Counted from the first letter of the stretch, positions 15,952-26,397 are shown. The stretch is DNA of 64,000 nt from Demequina maris (GCF_000971155.1 NZ_BBLX01000012.1:29093-93092); one strand, 5' to 3'. Program-made: numbers and translations. Notes: a model not told the origin generated them from the sequence alone.

Positions 15952-18546
15952 ATGCCAGGTACCAACCTCACGCGCGCCGAGGCCGAGGCCCGCGCCGCCA
16001 TCGTCGCGGTCGACACCTACACCGTCGCCCTCGACCTCACCACGTCGGACACCACCTTCCGTTCGACCTCCACCGTGCGCTTCACCGCAACCCCGGGCGA
16101 GAGCACCTTCATCGACCTCATCGCACCGCAGGTGCTGAGCATCACCCTCAACGGCGAGGAGCTCGACCCGGCGACGCACTTCGAGGACTCGCGCATCGCG
16201 CTGCCGGCGCTAGCGGCCGAGAACGAGCTGACCGTCGTCGCCGACTGCGCCTACATGAACACCGGCGAGGGCCTGCACCGCTTCGTCGACCCCGAGGACG
16301 GCGAGGTGTACCTCTACTCGCAGTTCGAGGTCGCCGACACGCGCCGCGTGTACGCCGTCTTCGAGCAGCCCGACCTCAAGGCGTCGTTCACGTTCACCGT
16401 GACGGCGCCCGAGCACTGGCACGTGCTGTCGAACTCGCCCTCCGCCAAGGAGGCCGCCGAGGGCTCGATCGACATCGCCGGCACCGCGCGCGGCATCGCG
16501 ACCTGGAGCTTCTCCCCCACGACCCGCATCCCCTGCTACGTCACCGCGATCGTCGCGGGCCCGTACCACGAGGTCGAGGGCACCGTGGAGAGCCGCAAGG
16601 GCACGCTGAGCGCCAACGTGTACTGCCGCAAGGGCCTCGCGCCGTACCTCGACGCGGACGTCATCCTCGACGACACCCAGAAGGGCTTCGCCTTCTACGA
16701 GGAGAAGTTCGAGACGGACTACCCGTTCGAGAAGTACGACCAGATCTTCGTCCCCGAGTTCAACGCGGGCGCGATGGAGAACGCGGGCTGCGTCACGTTC
16801 CTCGAGGACTACGTGTTCCGCTCCAAGACCGCGCAGGCGCGCGTCGAGCGCCGCACCGTGACCGTGCTGCACGAGCTCGCGCACATGTGGTTCGGCGACC
16901 TCGTCACCATGAGGTGGTGGAACGACCTGTGGCTCAACGAGTCGTTCGCGGAGTTCGCGTCGACGCTCGCCACCGCCGAGGTCACCAAGTACCGCAACTC
17001 GTGGGTGACGTTCAACGCGCTCGAGAAGTCGTGGGCGTACCGCCAGGACCAGCTGCCCTCGACGCACCCGATCATGGCCGACATCAAGGACCTCGAGGAC
17101 GTCGAGGTCAACTTCGACGGCATCACCTACGCCAAGGGCGCGTCCGTGCTGCGCCAGCTGGTCGCGTGGGTGGGCCAGGACGAGTTCTTCGCCGGCGTCG
17201 CCGAGTACATGCGCAAGCACCACCACGCCAACGCGACGCTCGACGACCTGCTCGTCGAGCTCGAGAAGGCGTCCGGCCGCGACCTGTCCGGCTGGTCCGA
17301 CGTGTGGCTGCAGAAGGCCGGCGTCACCACGCTGCGCCCCGTCATCGAGACGGACGATGCGGGGGTCATCACGTCGTTCGCCGTCCGCCAGGAGGTCCCG
17401 GCCCAGTGGCCGACCCAGCGCCCGCATCGTCTCGCGATCGGCGGCTACGACGTCGTGGTGAACGAGGACGGCGACGAGGTCCTCGAGCGCGTCCTGCACG
17501 TCGAGACCGACATCGACGGCGAGCTCTCGCCGATCGACGAGCTCATCGGCAAGCAGCGTCCCGCGCTGATCCTGGTCAACGACGGCGACCTCGCGTATGC
17601 CAAGGTCCGCCTCGACGAGGACTCGCTCGCGGCGGCGGTCGAGCACGTCTCGAAGTTCACGGACCCGCTGGCCCGCTCGATGGTGCTCGCGGCGGCGTGG
17701 GACATGACCCGCGACGCCGAGATGCCGGCCCGCCAGTACATCGACCTGGTGCTGAAGAACATCGGCGGCGAGACCGAGTCGACCACCGTGCTGGTGCTGC
17801 TGCGCCAGCTCGCGACCACGATCTCGCTGTACGTCCACCCGTCGCACACCGACGAGGTGCAGGCGGCGACCGCGCGCGAGATCTGGCGCCTCATGGTCGC
17901 GTGCGAGCCCGGCTCGGACAGCCAGCTCCAGTTCGTGAAGGCGTTCGCGTCGCTCGCGTGCGTCGACTCGATGTACGACACGGTGCAGGCGCTGATCGAC
18001 GGGAAGATCCAGATCGACGGCCTCACCATCGACACGGACCTCACCTGGGACCTGCTCATCGCGCTGGTCGCGGGCGGCCGCGCGGGCGAGGTCGCGATCG
18101 AGCTCCAGCTGTCGAAGGACGCGACGGCGTCGGGCCAGCGCCGCGCCGCGCACGCCCGAGCCGCGATCGCGACGCCCGAGGCCAAGCGGGCCGCGTTCGA
18201 CGCGCTCATCAACGCGGAGAAGGACCTGCCGAACGCGCTGCAGTACGAGACCATCGCGGGCTTCAACCACGTCCACGACCTCGACCTGCTGGTCCCGTTC
18301 GTCGACGAGTACTTCGACGCGCTGCGCCGGATCTACTCGACCAAGACGAACGAGATCGCCGCGAACCTCATCGAGGGCCTGTACCCCGTCGAGCTCGCGG
18401 GCCGCGTCCCGGACCTCCAGGACAAGGCGTTCGCGTGGCTCGAGGCGAACGCGGATGCGCACGACGCGCTCAAGCGCCTCATCAGCGAGGGCAAGGACGG
18501 CGTGCGCCGCGCGCTCAAGGCGCAGGCGGCGGACCTGGCCTACTAG
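15952..18546 (+). CDS. pepN: Aminopeptidase N (M1 family), copy 1
   Basis: An 864-residue cytoplasmic zinc aminopeptidase that removes N-terminal residues from peptides. The exopeptidase motif GAMENAG lies near residue 272. The zinc site HELAH (307-311) is followed by LNESFAEF, with Glu330 as third ligand. The C-terminal half is the ERAP1-like helical domain found in actinobacterial and eukaryotic members. Length matches the actinobacterial family. Its tandem paralogue (18803-21397) has the same length. Two motif copies lie inside it (17352-17361 exact, 17423-17431 nine of ten). Confidence 0.95.
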   Translation: MPGTNLTRAEAEARAAIVAVDTYTVALDLTTSDTTFRSTSTVRFTATPGESTFIDLIAPQVLSITLNGEELDPATHFEDSRIALPALAAENELTVVADCAYMNTGEGLHRFVDPEDGEVYLYSQFEVADTRRVYAVFEQPDLKASFTFTVTAPEHWHVLSNSPSAKEAAEGSIDIAGTARGIATWSFSPTTRIPCYVTAIVAGPYHEVEGTVESRKGTLSANVYCRKGLAPYLDADVILDDTQKGFAFYEEKFETDYPFEKYDQIFVPEFNAGAMENAGCVTFLEDYVFRSKTAQARVERRTVTVLHELAHMWFGDLVTMRWWNDLWLNESFAEFASTLATAEVTKYRNSWVTFNALEKSWAYRQDQLPSTHPIMADIKDLEDVEVNFDGITYAKGASVLRQLVAWVGQDEFFAGVAEYMRKHHHANATLDDLLVELEKASGRDLSGWSDVWLQKAGVTTLRPVIETDDAGVITSFAVRQEVPAQWPTQRPHRLAIGGYDVVVNEDGDEVLERVLHVETDIDGELSPIDELIGKQRPALILVNDGDLAYAKVRLDEDSLAAAVEHVSKFTDPLARSMVLAAAWDMTRDAEMPARQYIDLVLKNIGGETESTTVLVLLRQLATTISLYVHPSHTDEVQAATAREIWRLMVACEPGSDSQLQFVKAFASLACVDSMYDTVQALIDGKIQIDGLTIDTDLTWDLLIALVAGGRAGEVAIELQLSKDATASGQRRAAHARAAIATPEAKRAAFDALINAEKDLPNALQYETIAGFNHVHDLDLLVPFVDEYFDALRRIYSTKTNEIAANLIEGLYPVELAGRVPDLQDKAFAWLEANADAHDALKRLISEGKDGVRRALKAQAADLAY

Positions 18547-18561
18547 CCCCCGCCTCCCTCC

Positions 18562-18734
18562 TGCGGGGAGACGACGGACGGTTTCCGGACATCCGTGACT
18601 CCTGCGGGGAGCTCACCGACGGCCGCATCCCTCTCTGGGGTGCGGCCGTCGGTGCGTCCCGGCCACGCGCATGCCGTCGCCCAGTTCCCCGCAGAAGTCC
18701 GAGACCTCCCATAACCGTCGCTGAGCTCCCCGCG
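18562..18734. repeat. Intergenic palindromic element between the two pepN genes
   Basis: The 256-bp gap between the aminopeptidase genes holds a compound element. Its left part begins GCGGGGAG (18563), continues with GACGGTTTCCGGACATC, and repeats TGCGGGGAGCT about 41 bp later. A 17-bp hairpin (18615-18653, arms ACCGACGGCCGCA and complement) forms the centre. The right part (about 18686-18734) is the inverse of the left: read on the minus strand it gives GCGGGGAGCTCAGCGACGG, then GGTCTCGGACTTCTGCGGGG. The same unit appears at 63956-64000. It has no coding potential. Confidence 0.7.
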
Positions 18735-18802
18735 GCGGGGCGAGGGCTGCGGCGAGGTCCCCCGAGGCGCGGACAGGGCCCCGGCACTGCCAGACTTAAG
18801 GC

Positions 18803-21397
18803 ATGCCAGGTCTGAACCTCACCAAGCAGGAGGCCGCGGAGCGCTACGCGATCGTGCAGCGCGCCCGCTACTCCGTCTCGCTCGACTTCACCGCCGAGGG
18901 CGACACCTTCCGCTCCGACACCACGGTCGAGTTCGCCGCCGTCCCGGGCGAGTCCACGTTCATCGAGGCCGTCGCGCCGCGCATCGACCTGATCGAGCTC
19001 AACGGCGAGACGCTCGACCCCGCCGCCCACGTGGACGGCCGCATCGAGCTGACGGACCTCGCGGAGCACAACGTCGTGCGGATCGCGGGCGACTTCGGCT
19101 ACCGCAACGACGGCCAGGGCATCCACCGCTTCGTCGACCCCGCCGACGGCGAGGTGTACCTCTACAGCCAGTTCGCCGCGAACGACACCCGCGCGGCCTT
19201 CGCGTGCTTCGACCAGCCCGACATCAAGGGCGAGTTCTCGTTCTCGGTCGTCGTGCCCGACCACTGGATGGTCGTCTCCAACTCCCCCACCCCCGAGCCG
19301 GCCTACGTCGAGGGCGCCACCACCGTCGGCGGGTCCGAGCACGGCCTCGCGCGCTGGACCTTCGGCCGCACCGTGCCGATCCCCTCGTACGTCGCCGCGA
19401 TCGTCGCCGGCCCGTACGCGTACCACGAGGGCGTGCTCCACAGCGCGAAGGGCGACCTGCCCGCCCGCGTCTACGGCCGCCCGTCGCTCGAGCAGCACTT
19501 CGACGGCGACCGCGTCCTCGCGGACACGCAGGCCGGCCTCGAGCTGTACGAGCGCGTGTTCCGCACCGAGTACCCCTACGAGAAGTACGACCAGGTCTAC
19601 GTGCCCCAGTACAACCTGGGCGCGATGGAGAACGTCGGCTGCGTCACCATCTCCGAGGACCGCCTGCTGTTCCGCGGCCGCCCCACCGCCGCCGAGCAGG
19701 AGTTCCGCACCGTGGTGGTGCTGCACGAGCTCGCGCACATGTGGTTCGGCAACCTCGTCACGATGAAGTGGTGGGACGACCTGTGGCTCAACGAGTCGTT
19801 CGCGGAGTTCGTGGGCACGTGGGCCGCCGCGGAGATCTCGGAGTGGAAGGACGCGTGGGTGACCTTCGCGGCCAACCGCAAGTCCGTCGCGTACGTCCAG
19901 GACCAGCTGCCCACCACGCACGCGATCGTCACCGAGGTGGCCGACACCGAGGCCACGGTCTCGGCCTTCGACATGATCACGTACGCCAAGGGCGCCTCCG
20001 CGCTGCGCCAGCTCGCGCAGTACGTGGGCGAGGACGCGTTCTTCGGCGGCGTCGCCTCGTACCTCCAGCGCTACCACCACGGCAACGCGACCCTCGCGGA
20101 GTTCCTCGCCGAGGTCGAGGAGGCCGCCGACCGCCCGCTCGACGAGTGGGCGCGCGTGTGGCTCGAGACGCCCGGCGTCACCACCCTGCGGGCCGTGCTC
20201 GCGACCGACGACGACGGCAACCTCACCCGCCTCGCCGTCGACGAGGACGTCCCCGCGGAGCACCCGGTGCCCCGCCCGCACGGCGTGGAGATCGCGGGCT
20301 ACGTGCTGCGCGACGGCACGCTCGACCGCGAGTGGTCCGTGGCGGCGACGGTGGGCGGCGAGCTCATCGAGATCCCGGAGGCCGTGGGCCGCCCGCGCCC
20401 CGACCTCCTGCTCGTCAACGACCGCGACCTCACCTACGCGAAGCTGCACCTCGACGACGTGTCGCTCGCGACCCTCGAGGCGCACATCGACGCGATCGCC
20501 GACCCGATGGTGCAGGCGACCGTGCTGGACGCGCTGTGGCACATGACGCGCGACGGCTCGCTGCCCGCCCAGCGCTACATCGACGCGGTGCTCACGCTGC
20601 TGCCGCACGTGCACAACTCCGCGACCGCCGAGTCGCACGTCGCCGTCATGATCGTGGCGCTGCGCCGCTACCTGGCCCCCGAGCTCGTCGCTGAGATCAC
20701 CGAGGCGGCGGCGGAGCGGCTGTGGACCGCCCTCGCGGCGGCGGAGCACGGCTCCGACATCCAGCTGCAGCTCCTCAAGGGATACGCGCAGCTCGCGTCG
20801 ACCACGGAGCAGGCGCTGCGGCTGCGCGCGCTCGTCGAGGACACCGCGGAGATCCCGGGCGTCGAGATCGACTCCGACCTCACGTGGGACCTGCTCGCCG
20901 GCCTCGCGGCCGCGGGCGGGATCGGCGTCGAGGAGATCGACCACTACGCGTCGATGGACGTCTCCGCCGCCGGCCAGCGCCGCGCCGCGGGCGTGCGCGC
21001 CTCCGTCGCGACCGTCGAGGCCAAGCAGGCCGCATGGGACGCGCTCGTGCGCCCGGCGGACGGCCCGGCGATCAACGCCGTGCAGTTCGAGCTCGCCGCG
21101 GGCCTCGCCCGCGCGGTCGACCCGGGCCTGCTCGCGCCGCTGCTCGACGACCTGCTCGGCTCGCTGCGCCGCTACTACGACGCGAACGCCGGCTTCGTGG
21201 GCGTCCGCGTCGCCCGCCTGACGCTGCCCATCCAGCTGACGGGACGCGTCGACGGCCTCGCCGACCGCCTCGAGCACTGGCTCACGGACCACGCGGACGC
21301 GCCCAGCGTGCTGCGCAAGGCCGTCGTCGAGGCGCTCGACCACGTGCGCCGCGCGCAGGTGGCGCAGACCGTGAGCCGGATGGCGATCCCCCGCTGA
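18803..21397 (+). CDS. pepN: Aminopeptidase N (M1 family), copy 2
   Basis: An 864-residue M1 aminopeptidase in tandem with copy 1. GAMENVG is near residue 274 and HELAH begins at residue 308, followed by WWDDLWLNESFAEF with the third zinc ligand. The helical C-terminal domain is complete. It differs clearly from copy 1 in sequence, for example in VPQYNLGAMENVG against VPEFNAGAMENAG, so this is an old duplication and substrate preferences may differ. The ATG has no strong ribosome site. A perfect hairpin built of two decamers follows the stop and separates it from convergent malQ. Confidence 0.95.
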   Translation: MPGLNLTKQEAAERYAIVQRARYSVSLDFTAEGDTFRSDTTVEFAAVPGESTFIEAVAPRIDLIELNGETLDPAAHVDGRIELTDLAEHNVVRIAGDFGYRNDGQGIHRFVDPADGEVYLYSQFAANDTRAAFACFDQPDIKGEFSFSVVVPDHWMVVSNSPTPEPAYVEGATTVGGSEHGLARWTFGRTVPIPSYVAAIVAGPYAYHEGVLHSAKGDLPARVYGRPSLEQHFDGDRVLADTQAGLELYERVFRTEYPYEKYDQVYVPQYNLGAMENVGCVTISEDRLLFRGRPTAAEQEFRTVVVLHELAHMWFGNLVTMKWWDDLWLNESFAEFVGTWAAAEISEWKDAWVTFAANRKSVAYVQDQLPTTHAIVTEVADTEATVSAFDMITYAKGASALRQLAQYVGEDAFFGGVASYLQRYHHGNATLAEFLAEVEEAADRPLDEWARVWLETPGVTTLRAVLATDDDGNLTRLAVDEDVPAEHPVPRPHGVEIAGYVLRDGTLDREWSVAATVGGELIEIPEAVGRPRPDLLLVNDRDLTYAKLHLDDVSLATLEAHIDAIADPMVQATVLDALWHMTRDGSLPAQRYIDAVLTLLPHVHNSATAESHVAVMIVALRRYLAPELVAEITEAAAERLWTALAAAEHGSDIQLQLLKGYAQLASTTEQALRLRALVEDTAEIPGVEIDSDLTWDLLAGLAAAGGIGVEEIDHYASMDVSAAGQRRAAGVRASVATVEAKQAAWDALVRPADGPAINAVQFELAAGLARAVDPGLLAPLLDDLLGSLRRYYDANAGFVGVRVARLTLPIQLTGRVDGLADRLEHWLTDHADAPSVLRKAVVEALDHVRRAQVAQTVSRMAIPR

Positions 21398-21405
21398 CGT
21401 GCGCA

Positions 21406-21435
21406 GGGACGATGCGGCGACCGCCGCATCGTCCC
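21406..21435. terminator. Bidirectional terminator made of two inverted decamers
   Basis: A perfect 13-bp stem, GGGACGATGCGGC (21406-21418) and its complement (21423-21435), around a GACC loop. Each arm contains an exact GGACGATGCG / CGCATCGTCC copy. It sits between the convergent pepN copy 2 and malQ and can serve both. Confidence 0.85.
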
Positions 21436-21448
21436 ACGTGACGGGGCG

Positions 21449-23593
21449 CTAGCCCCGGGCCTGCTTGACGGCCCGGAAGAGGCGCCGCACGCGCGGGTGC
21501 TCGAACAGGTCGTCGAGCAGCACGGGGACCCCGTTGCCGTCCGTCACGGGCACGCACCAGTTGGGGTACTCCGTGTCCGTGCCGGGCATGTTCTGGGCGC
21601 GCCTGTCGCCCACCGCGTCGGTGACCGCGATGCCCGACAGCACCGCGGGGCTGTCGAGGATCCACCGGTGGAGGCCCGCGATGAGGTCCTCCTCGTTGTA
21701 GTCCCCGAGGATCCAGCCGCGCTCGAGCATGATGTCGATGAACGCCTGGCGCTCGCGCTCGGCCTCCGCCTGCGCGTCCTCGATGCTGCCGCCGCCGAGC
21801 ATCCCGAGCTCCGCGCGCAGGCGCACGTGCTCGCCGGCGAGGTACGCGCCGGTGGGCGGGAGGTCGTGCGTGGTGACGGCCGCGAGGGTGTCCGCGCGGT
21901 AGTGCTCGGGCAGGCGCGGGGCTCCGTCGTCGTGCCGCTCGAACCACGTGATGGACGTGCCGAGGAGCCCGCGCTCGTGCAGGTACTCGCGCACCCACGG
22001 CTCGACGGTGCCGAGGTCCTCGCCGATCACGATCGCCCCGGCACGCTCGGCCTCGAGCGCGATGATGCCGATGAGCGCCTCGTGGTCGACGTACACGTAG
22101 ACGCCGTCGACCGGGATGTGCCCCTCCGGCACCCACCACTGGCGGAACATGCCGAGCACGTGGTCGATCCGCAGCGCGCCCGCGTTGCGGATCGCGGCTC
22201 GGACCATGTCGCGGAACGGAAGGTAGGCGGCCGCCTCGAGCGCGCGCGGCTGCCACGGCGGGATCGACCAGTTCTGGCCGAGCGCGTTGTAGAAGTCCGG
22301 CGGCGCGCCCATGCTCTGGCCCTGCGCGAGCACGCGCTGGTACGACCAGGCGTCCGCGCCCTCGGGGTGGACGCCCACCGCGAGGTCGATCATCACGCCG
22401 ATGCTCATGCCGGCGCGCTTCGCGGTCGCCTGCGCGTTCGCGAGCTGCTCCTCGCAGATCCACTGGAGCCACGCGTAGTAGAGGACGCGGTCGGCGTGCT
22501 CGTCGCGCCAGCGCGCCACGGCGGGCGAGGCGGGCGAGTCGAACTCGTCGGGCCACGGCAGGCCCTTGTGCGCCTCGGCGATCGCGCACCAGGTCGCGAA
22601 GTCCTCGAGCGCCGCGCCCTCGCGCAGGCAGAACGCCTCGAACAGCGCCTCGCGGCCGGCCGAGCGCGGTGCGAGGAACACCTCCTCGAGCGCGGCCGAC
22701 TTGAGGCGCCAGATCGAGTTGCGGTCGAGCAGCTCGTCGGTGTCGTTGGTGCGCTGCGGGCGCTCCGCCTCCCACGCGAGCAGCGCGCGCTGCTGCGACG
22801 GCAGGTACGCGACCTCGGGGATGTCCTCGACGCGGATGTACAGCGGCGACATGTAGCGCTTCGAGGTCGGCAGGTACGGCGAGTTCGAGATCGGGGACAC
22901 CGGCTCGGTCGCGTGCAGCGGGTTGATGAGCACGAAGTCGGCCTCCGCGCGCGACTTCCCGAGCGCGCACAGGTCGGCGAGGTCGGCGAGGTCGCCGATG
23001 CCCCACGAGCGCTCGGAGCGCAGCGAGTACAGCTGCACCGTGAGCCCCCAGGGACGATGCGCGCGGACGTCGTCGCGCATCGTCACGCGGGCCGGCGTCA
23101 CCACCACGTAGCCGCGGCCGCGGCGGCCCGTCGTCTCGGCCTCGATCACGTGCCAGCCGAGCGGCAGGTCGCCGGGCACCTCGAAGGTCGCGCGGCCGAG
23201 GGTCTGCAGGCCCACCTTCCGCGGCGGGACCCAGCGGTCGAGCTGCGCGAGGTCGCGGCTCTCGCCGGACTCGAGCCGCAGGCTCACCGAGGCGGGGTCG
23301 CCGTCGACGACGTGGACGGGGATCTCGCGGCTCTCACCGGCGCGCAGCACCGTGACGGGCGGCACGAGCCTCGACCATTCCTGGTCCTCGAGGGCCTCGA
23401 GCGCGCGTTCGCACGCGAGGTCCGACGAGGCGTCGAGCCCCATCGAGGTGAGGGCGGCACGGATCGCCGCGGCGGAGCACTGGACCTGGGTTCCGTCGAT
23501 CGCGAAGTACTCGACGGAGACGCCGCAGGCGCGCGCAAGCGCGACGAGGGCCTCCGACGGAGCCTCACGCTCGACCTCGGGCGCATCGATCAC
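21449..23593 (-). CDS. malQ: 4-alpha-glucanotransferase (amylomaltase)
   Basis: A 714-residue GH77 enzyme that transfers alpha-1,4-glucan segments during maltodextrin or glycogen metabolism in the cytoplasm. The long form with about 160 extra N-terminal residues is the actinobacterial type. The catalytic part starts around [41 protein letters not shown] holds the nucleophile Asp, [13 protein letters not shown] the acid/base Glu, and [15 protein letters not shown] the third carboxylate. The start is GTG at 23593. It is divergent from the MscS gene. A decamer copy (23052-23061) faces a nine-base copy (23076-23084) within the gene. Confidence 0.95.
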   Translation of the reverse strand: MIDAPEVEREAPSEALVALARACGVSVEYFAIDGTQVQCSAAAIRAALTSMGLDASSDLACERALEALEDQEWSRLVPPVTVLRAGESREIPVHVVDGDPASVSLRLESGESRDLAQLDRWVPPRKVGLQTLGRATFEVPGDLPLGWHVIEAETTGRRGRGYVVVTPARVTMRDDVRAHRPWGLTVQLYSLRSERSWGIGDLADLADLCALGKSRAEADFVLINPLHATEPVSPISNSPYLPTSKRYMSPLYIRVEDIPEVAYLPSQQRALLAWEAERPQRTNDTDELLDRNSIWRLKSAALEEVFLAPRSAGREALFEAFCLREGAALEDFATWCAIAEAHKGLPWPDEFDSPASPAVARWRDEHADRVLYYAWLQWICEEQLANAQATAKRAGMSIGVMIDLAVGVHPEGADAWSYQRVLAQGQSMGAPPDFYNALGQNWSIPPWQPRALEAAAYLPFRDMVRAAIRNAGALRIDHVLGMFRQWWVPEGHIPVDGVYVYVDHEALIGIIALEAERAGAIVIGEDLGTVEPWVREYLHERGLLGTSITWFERHDDGAPRLPEHYRADTLAAVTTHDLPPTGAYLAGEHVRLRAELGMLGGGSIEDAQAEAERERQAFIDIMLERGWILGDYNEEDLIAGLHRWILDSPAVLSGIAVTDAVGDRRAQNMPGTDTEYPNWCVPVTDGNGVPVLLDDLFEHPRVRRLFRAVKQARG

Positions 23594-23657
23594 GTGTCAA
23601 TCCTGCCAGATGCGAGGGTGTATAGGGGCGGCGGCGCGCGCTCGCTACTCTGTTGGG

Positions 23658-24749
23658 GTGCTGACTCTCTCGACCTCGCCAGAGCCCTCGCCGTCCCCCA
23701 CCCTCGAAGGCGCCGCCAGCGACGTGCAGAACCTCTGGGAGGATCTCACCAGCGACACGTCGGGCCAGTTCATCGGGCTCGGGCTCGCGATCCTGCTGCT
23801 CGTCATCGTGTGGTTCGTCGGTCGGGCCGTCATCCGCGGCGTCGTCATGGGCATCGAGAAGGGCACGCCTCTCGACGGCCGGGCCCGCCGCGCGATGCGC
23901 AAGGCGAAGATCAAGGTCGCCGAGCCCGACACCATGGAGCTGCGGCTCGAGGGCGAGCGGCGCCGCCAGCGCGCGAACACCATCGGCCGCGTCCTCAACT
24001 CGACCCTCGCGGTCGTGCTCGTGACGATCGGCGTCACCACGGTGCTGTCGATGGTCGGCGTGCCGGTCGGTCCGCTCATGGCCTCCGCCGGTGTGGTCGG
24101 CGTCGCGCTCGGCTTCGGTGCGCAGTCGCTCGTCAAGGACGTGCTCAGCGGCGTGTTCATGCTTCTCGAGGACCAGTACGGCGTGGGCGACGTGGTCAAC
24201 CTGGGCGAGGCCACCGGCTCGGTCGAGGAGGTGGGTCTGCGGTGCACACGGCTGCGGTCGCTCGACGGCACCGTCTGGTACGTCCCGAACGGCGAGATCA
24301 CCCGCGTCGGCAACATGACCCGCATGTGGTCGCGCGCGCTCGTCGAGGTGCGCTTCGCGTACGACACGGACATCGAGGCGGCCCGGGAGGCCATGATCGA
24401 CGCCGTCAAGGCGGCGCAGCAGGGCCACAAGAAGGTCGCGGCGTCCATCCTGGGCGAGCCCGAGGTCGCCGGCATCGAGTCGCTCGAGTACAACGCGGTG
24501 ATGCTGCGCCTGCTGGTCCAGACCAACCCCGCCACGCAATGGGACGTGCAGCGCGAGGTGCGCCACGAGATGCGCCGCATCTTCGCCGAGCGCGGCATCG
24601 AGCTCGCCGTGCCGGGCGAGGCCATGGTGGTCGACTCGCACGGACCCAAGCGCCTGCTGCACGACTCGGCGCGTCCCGCGGGCGACGAGCAGCCCGTCGA
24701 CCAGGACGGACGGCCCCTGCCTCCGGCGAACGACGCGGACGACGAGTGA
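23658..24749 (+). CDS. MscS family mechanosensitive ion channel
   Basis: A 363-residue membrane protein. Membrane helices lie near residues 38-60 ([21 protein letters not shown]) and 115-140, followed by the pore-lining TM3 motif [24 protein letters not shown] and the beta domain [17 protein letters not shown]. The channel releases small solutes on hypo-osmotic shock. I chose GTG 23658 because an upstream open frame overlaps malQ and has no family similarity; the ribosome site is weak. Its stop overlaps the start of glbO (GTGA). Two betaine uptake systems in this window fit an osmotic-balance theme. Confidence 0.88.
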   Translation: MLTLSTSPEPSPSPTLEGAASDVQNLWEDLTSDTSGQFIGLGLAILLLVIVWFVGRAVIRGVVMGIEKGTPLDGRARRAMRKAKIKVAEPDTMELRLEGERRRQRANTIGRVLNSTLAVVLVTIGVTTVLSMVGVPVGPLMASAGVVGVALGFGAQSLVKDVLSGVFMLLEDQYGVGDVVNLGEATGSVEEVGLRCTRLRSLDGTVWYVPNGEITRVGNMTRMWSRALVEVRFAYDTDIEAAREAMIDAVKAAQQGHKKVAASILGEPEVAGIESLEYNAVMLRLLVQTNPATQWDVQREVRHEMRRIFAERGIELAVPGEAMVVDSHGPKRLLHDSARPAGDEQPVDQDGRPLPPANDADDE

Positions 24750-25183
24750 GCACCCCCGGCATGAGCGTGGGCGCCGGACCCGCGCAGGAGCACGGCCAGT
24801 CGTTCTTCGACGCGGTGGGCGGCCACGCGACCTTCGACGCGATCGTGCGCGCCTTCTACGAGGGCGTCGCGTCCGACCCCGTGCTGCGGCCCATGTACCC
24901 CGAGGACGACATGGAGGGCGCGGTCGAGCGCCTCACGCTGTTCCTCGAGCAGTATTGGGGCGGCCCCACCACCTACTCGGAGACCCGCGGCCACCCGCGC
25001 CTGCGGATGCGGCACATGCCGTTCAAGGTCAACCCCGACGCACGCGACCGCTGGATCGCGCACATGCGCGAGGCGGTGGCGCGGCAGAACCTCGCGCCGC
25101 TGAACGCGGTCACGCTGATGGACTACCTCGAGCGCGCCGCGCATTCGATGGTGAACACGTTCGAGCCGACGGAGGAGAGCTGA
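24746..25183 (+). CDS. glbO: Group II truncated haemoglobin
   Basis: A 145-residue haem protein (or 140 from ATG 24761). The pattern [38 protein letters not shown] and RLRMRHMPF is characteristic of actinobacterial GlbO; the proximal His is in the RMRHMPF region and the Tyr/Trp residues of the distal pocket are visible. Such proteins bind oxygen and can detoxify nitric oxide or peroxide. The GTG start overlaps the stop of the MscS gene, and its TGA overlaps the ATG of tesB (TGATG), so the three genes form one translational unit. Confidence 0.93.
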   Translation: MSTPGMSVGAGPAQEHGQSFFDAVGGHATFDAIVRAFYEGVASDPVLRPMYPEDDMEGAVERLTLFLEQYWGGPTTYSETRGHPRLRMRHMPFKVNPDARDRWIAHMREAVARQNLAPLNAVTLMDYLERAAHSMVNTFEPTEES

Positions 25184-26058
25184 TGACCGCGATCGAGGAC
25201 ACCTGGGCGGAATCCGCCGTCGCCGCCGGGATGGCCGTCCTCGACCTGCGCCGCTTCGGCGACACGAGCTTCGAGGGCGACTCGTTGCCCATGCCGGGCG
25301 GTCGCGTGTTCGGCGGCCAGGTGCTCGCGCAGGCCCTCCTCGCGGCCGGCGCGACGGTGCCCGAGGACCGCTTCGCGCACTCGCTGCACGGCTACTTCCT
25401 GCGGGCGGGCGACGCCGCGCACCCCATCCAGTTCGAGGTCGAGGTGCTGCGCGACGGGCGGTCGTTCTCCGCGCGGCGCACGCACGCGCTGCAGAACGGC
25501 CGGCCGATCCTGTCGATGATCACCTCGTTCCAGGTCGAGCAGGAGGGACCCGAGCACGCGGTGACGATGCCCGAGGTGCCCGGTCCCGAGACCGTCCGGT
25601 CGGGCATCGACGTGCTGGCTCCTTTCGCGGGCCACCCCTCGGCCGACTTCTGGCTGACCAAGGCGCCGTTCGACGTGCGACACGTCGAGGGCTCGCTGTT
25701 CCTGGGCCCGGACAAGCGCCCCAAGCAGTACCAGACGGCCTGGATGAGGTTGCGCGGGCCGATCGACGGCGGCGACCTCATGCACCGCGCGCTCCTGGCC
25801 TTCGGCTCCGACCAGGTGATGCTCGAGCCGCTGCTGCGCCGCCACGGCGCGTCCTGGGTGACCCCGGACATCTCCTTCGCGAGCCTCGACCACGCCATGT
25901 GGTGGCACCGCCCGGCGCGCGCCGACGAGTGGCTGCTGTTCGTCCAGGACTCGCCGACCGCCCAGGGCGGGCGCGGTCTGACCGGCACGTGGATCTTCTC
26001 CGAGGACGGCAGGCTCGTCGCCTCGGCCGCCCAGGAGGGCATGATCCGCCTGCCCTGA
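25183..26058 (+). CDS. tesB: Acyl-CoA thioesterase II
   Basis: A 291-residue double-hotdog thioesterase that hydrolyses medium- and long-chain acyl-CoA. VFGGQVLAQALLAA, HSLHGYFLRAGD and the C-terminal SLDHAMWWHRPARADEWLLF with GRGLTGTWIFSEDGRLVASAAQEG are family hallmarks. Length equals that of E. coli TesB. A GGAGGAGAG ribosome site inside the end of glbO precedes the ATG, which overlaps the glbO stop by one base. Confidence 0.95.
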   Translation: MTAIEDTWAESAVAAGMAVLDLRRFGDTSFEGDSLPMPGGRVFGGQVLAQALLAAGATVPEDRFAHSLHGYFLRAGDAAHPIQFEVEVLRDGRSFSARRTHALQNGRPILSMITSFQVEQEGPEHAVTMPEVPGPETVRSGIDVLAPFAGHPSADFWLTKAPFDVRHVEGSLFLGPDKRPKQYQTAWMRLRGPIDGGDLMHRALLAFGSDQVMLEPLLRRHGASWVTPDISFASLDHAMWWHRPARADEWLLFVQDSPTAQGGRGLTGTWIFSEDGRLVASAAQEGMIRLP

Positions 26059-26397
26059 CCAGCGATCTAGCAGGTCCTTCATCCTCGGCCTCGGGCAACC
26101 TTTCGTGCTTTCTGGAATGTTTCATTTCTGTAACGAAGCGTGATCTGGTTGGACACGGGGCGGGTCCCGGTTGTTACGGTCGCAGGGCCGTTCCCACTGG
26201 CAAGAGCCAGTCATGAGAACGTCAATGACCAGCCAAAGGCCTCCTGGCGCGCCCCTCCCCGGATGACGCGCCGGAGCGCTAGTAGCGGCGCCGACCGGCG
26301 CTGCCCGGCGGGCCCGTGATTGCCGTCCGACGGCTGCGAGTCCTCTCGCTAGCCGAGGCCCTTGCGCACCTGAGACACCCAGGAGCTGAAGGACCGA
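26059..26397 (+). promoter_or_regulatory. 339-bp gap and probable structured leader of proVWX
   Basis: There is no gene here. A weak promoter-like pair TTGGAC and TGTTAC, 17 bp apart, stands near 26150-26177, followed by about 215 bp before the proV start. That stretch contains small perfect hairpins: ACTGGC/GCCAGT with loop AAGA (26196-26211) and GCGAG/CTCGC with loop TCCT (26336-26349), plus further GC-rich pairing around 26285-26330. A long folded leader ahead of an osmolyte transporter could be regulatory. I could not match it to c-di-AMP (ydaO), guanidine or glycine riboswitch consensus from memory. Confidence 0.35.

Noticed and set aside
26059..26397. ydaO (c-di-AMP), guanidine-I or glycine riboswitch before proV
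   Set aside because: I could not place the conserved core sequences of these classes; only generic hairpins are visible.
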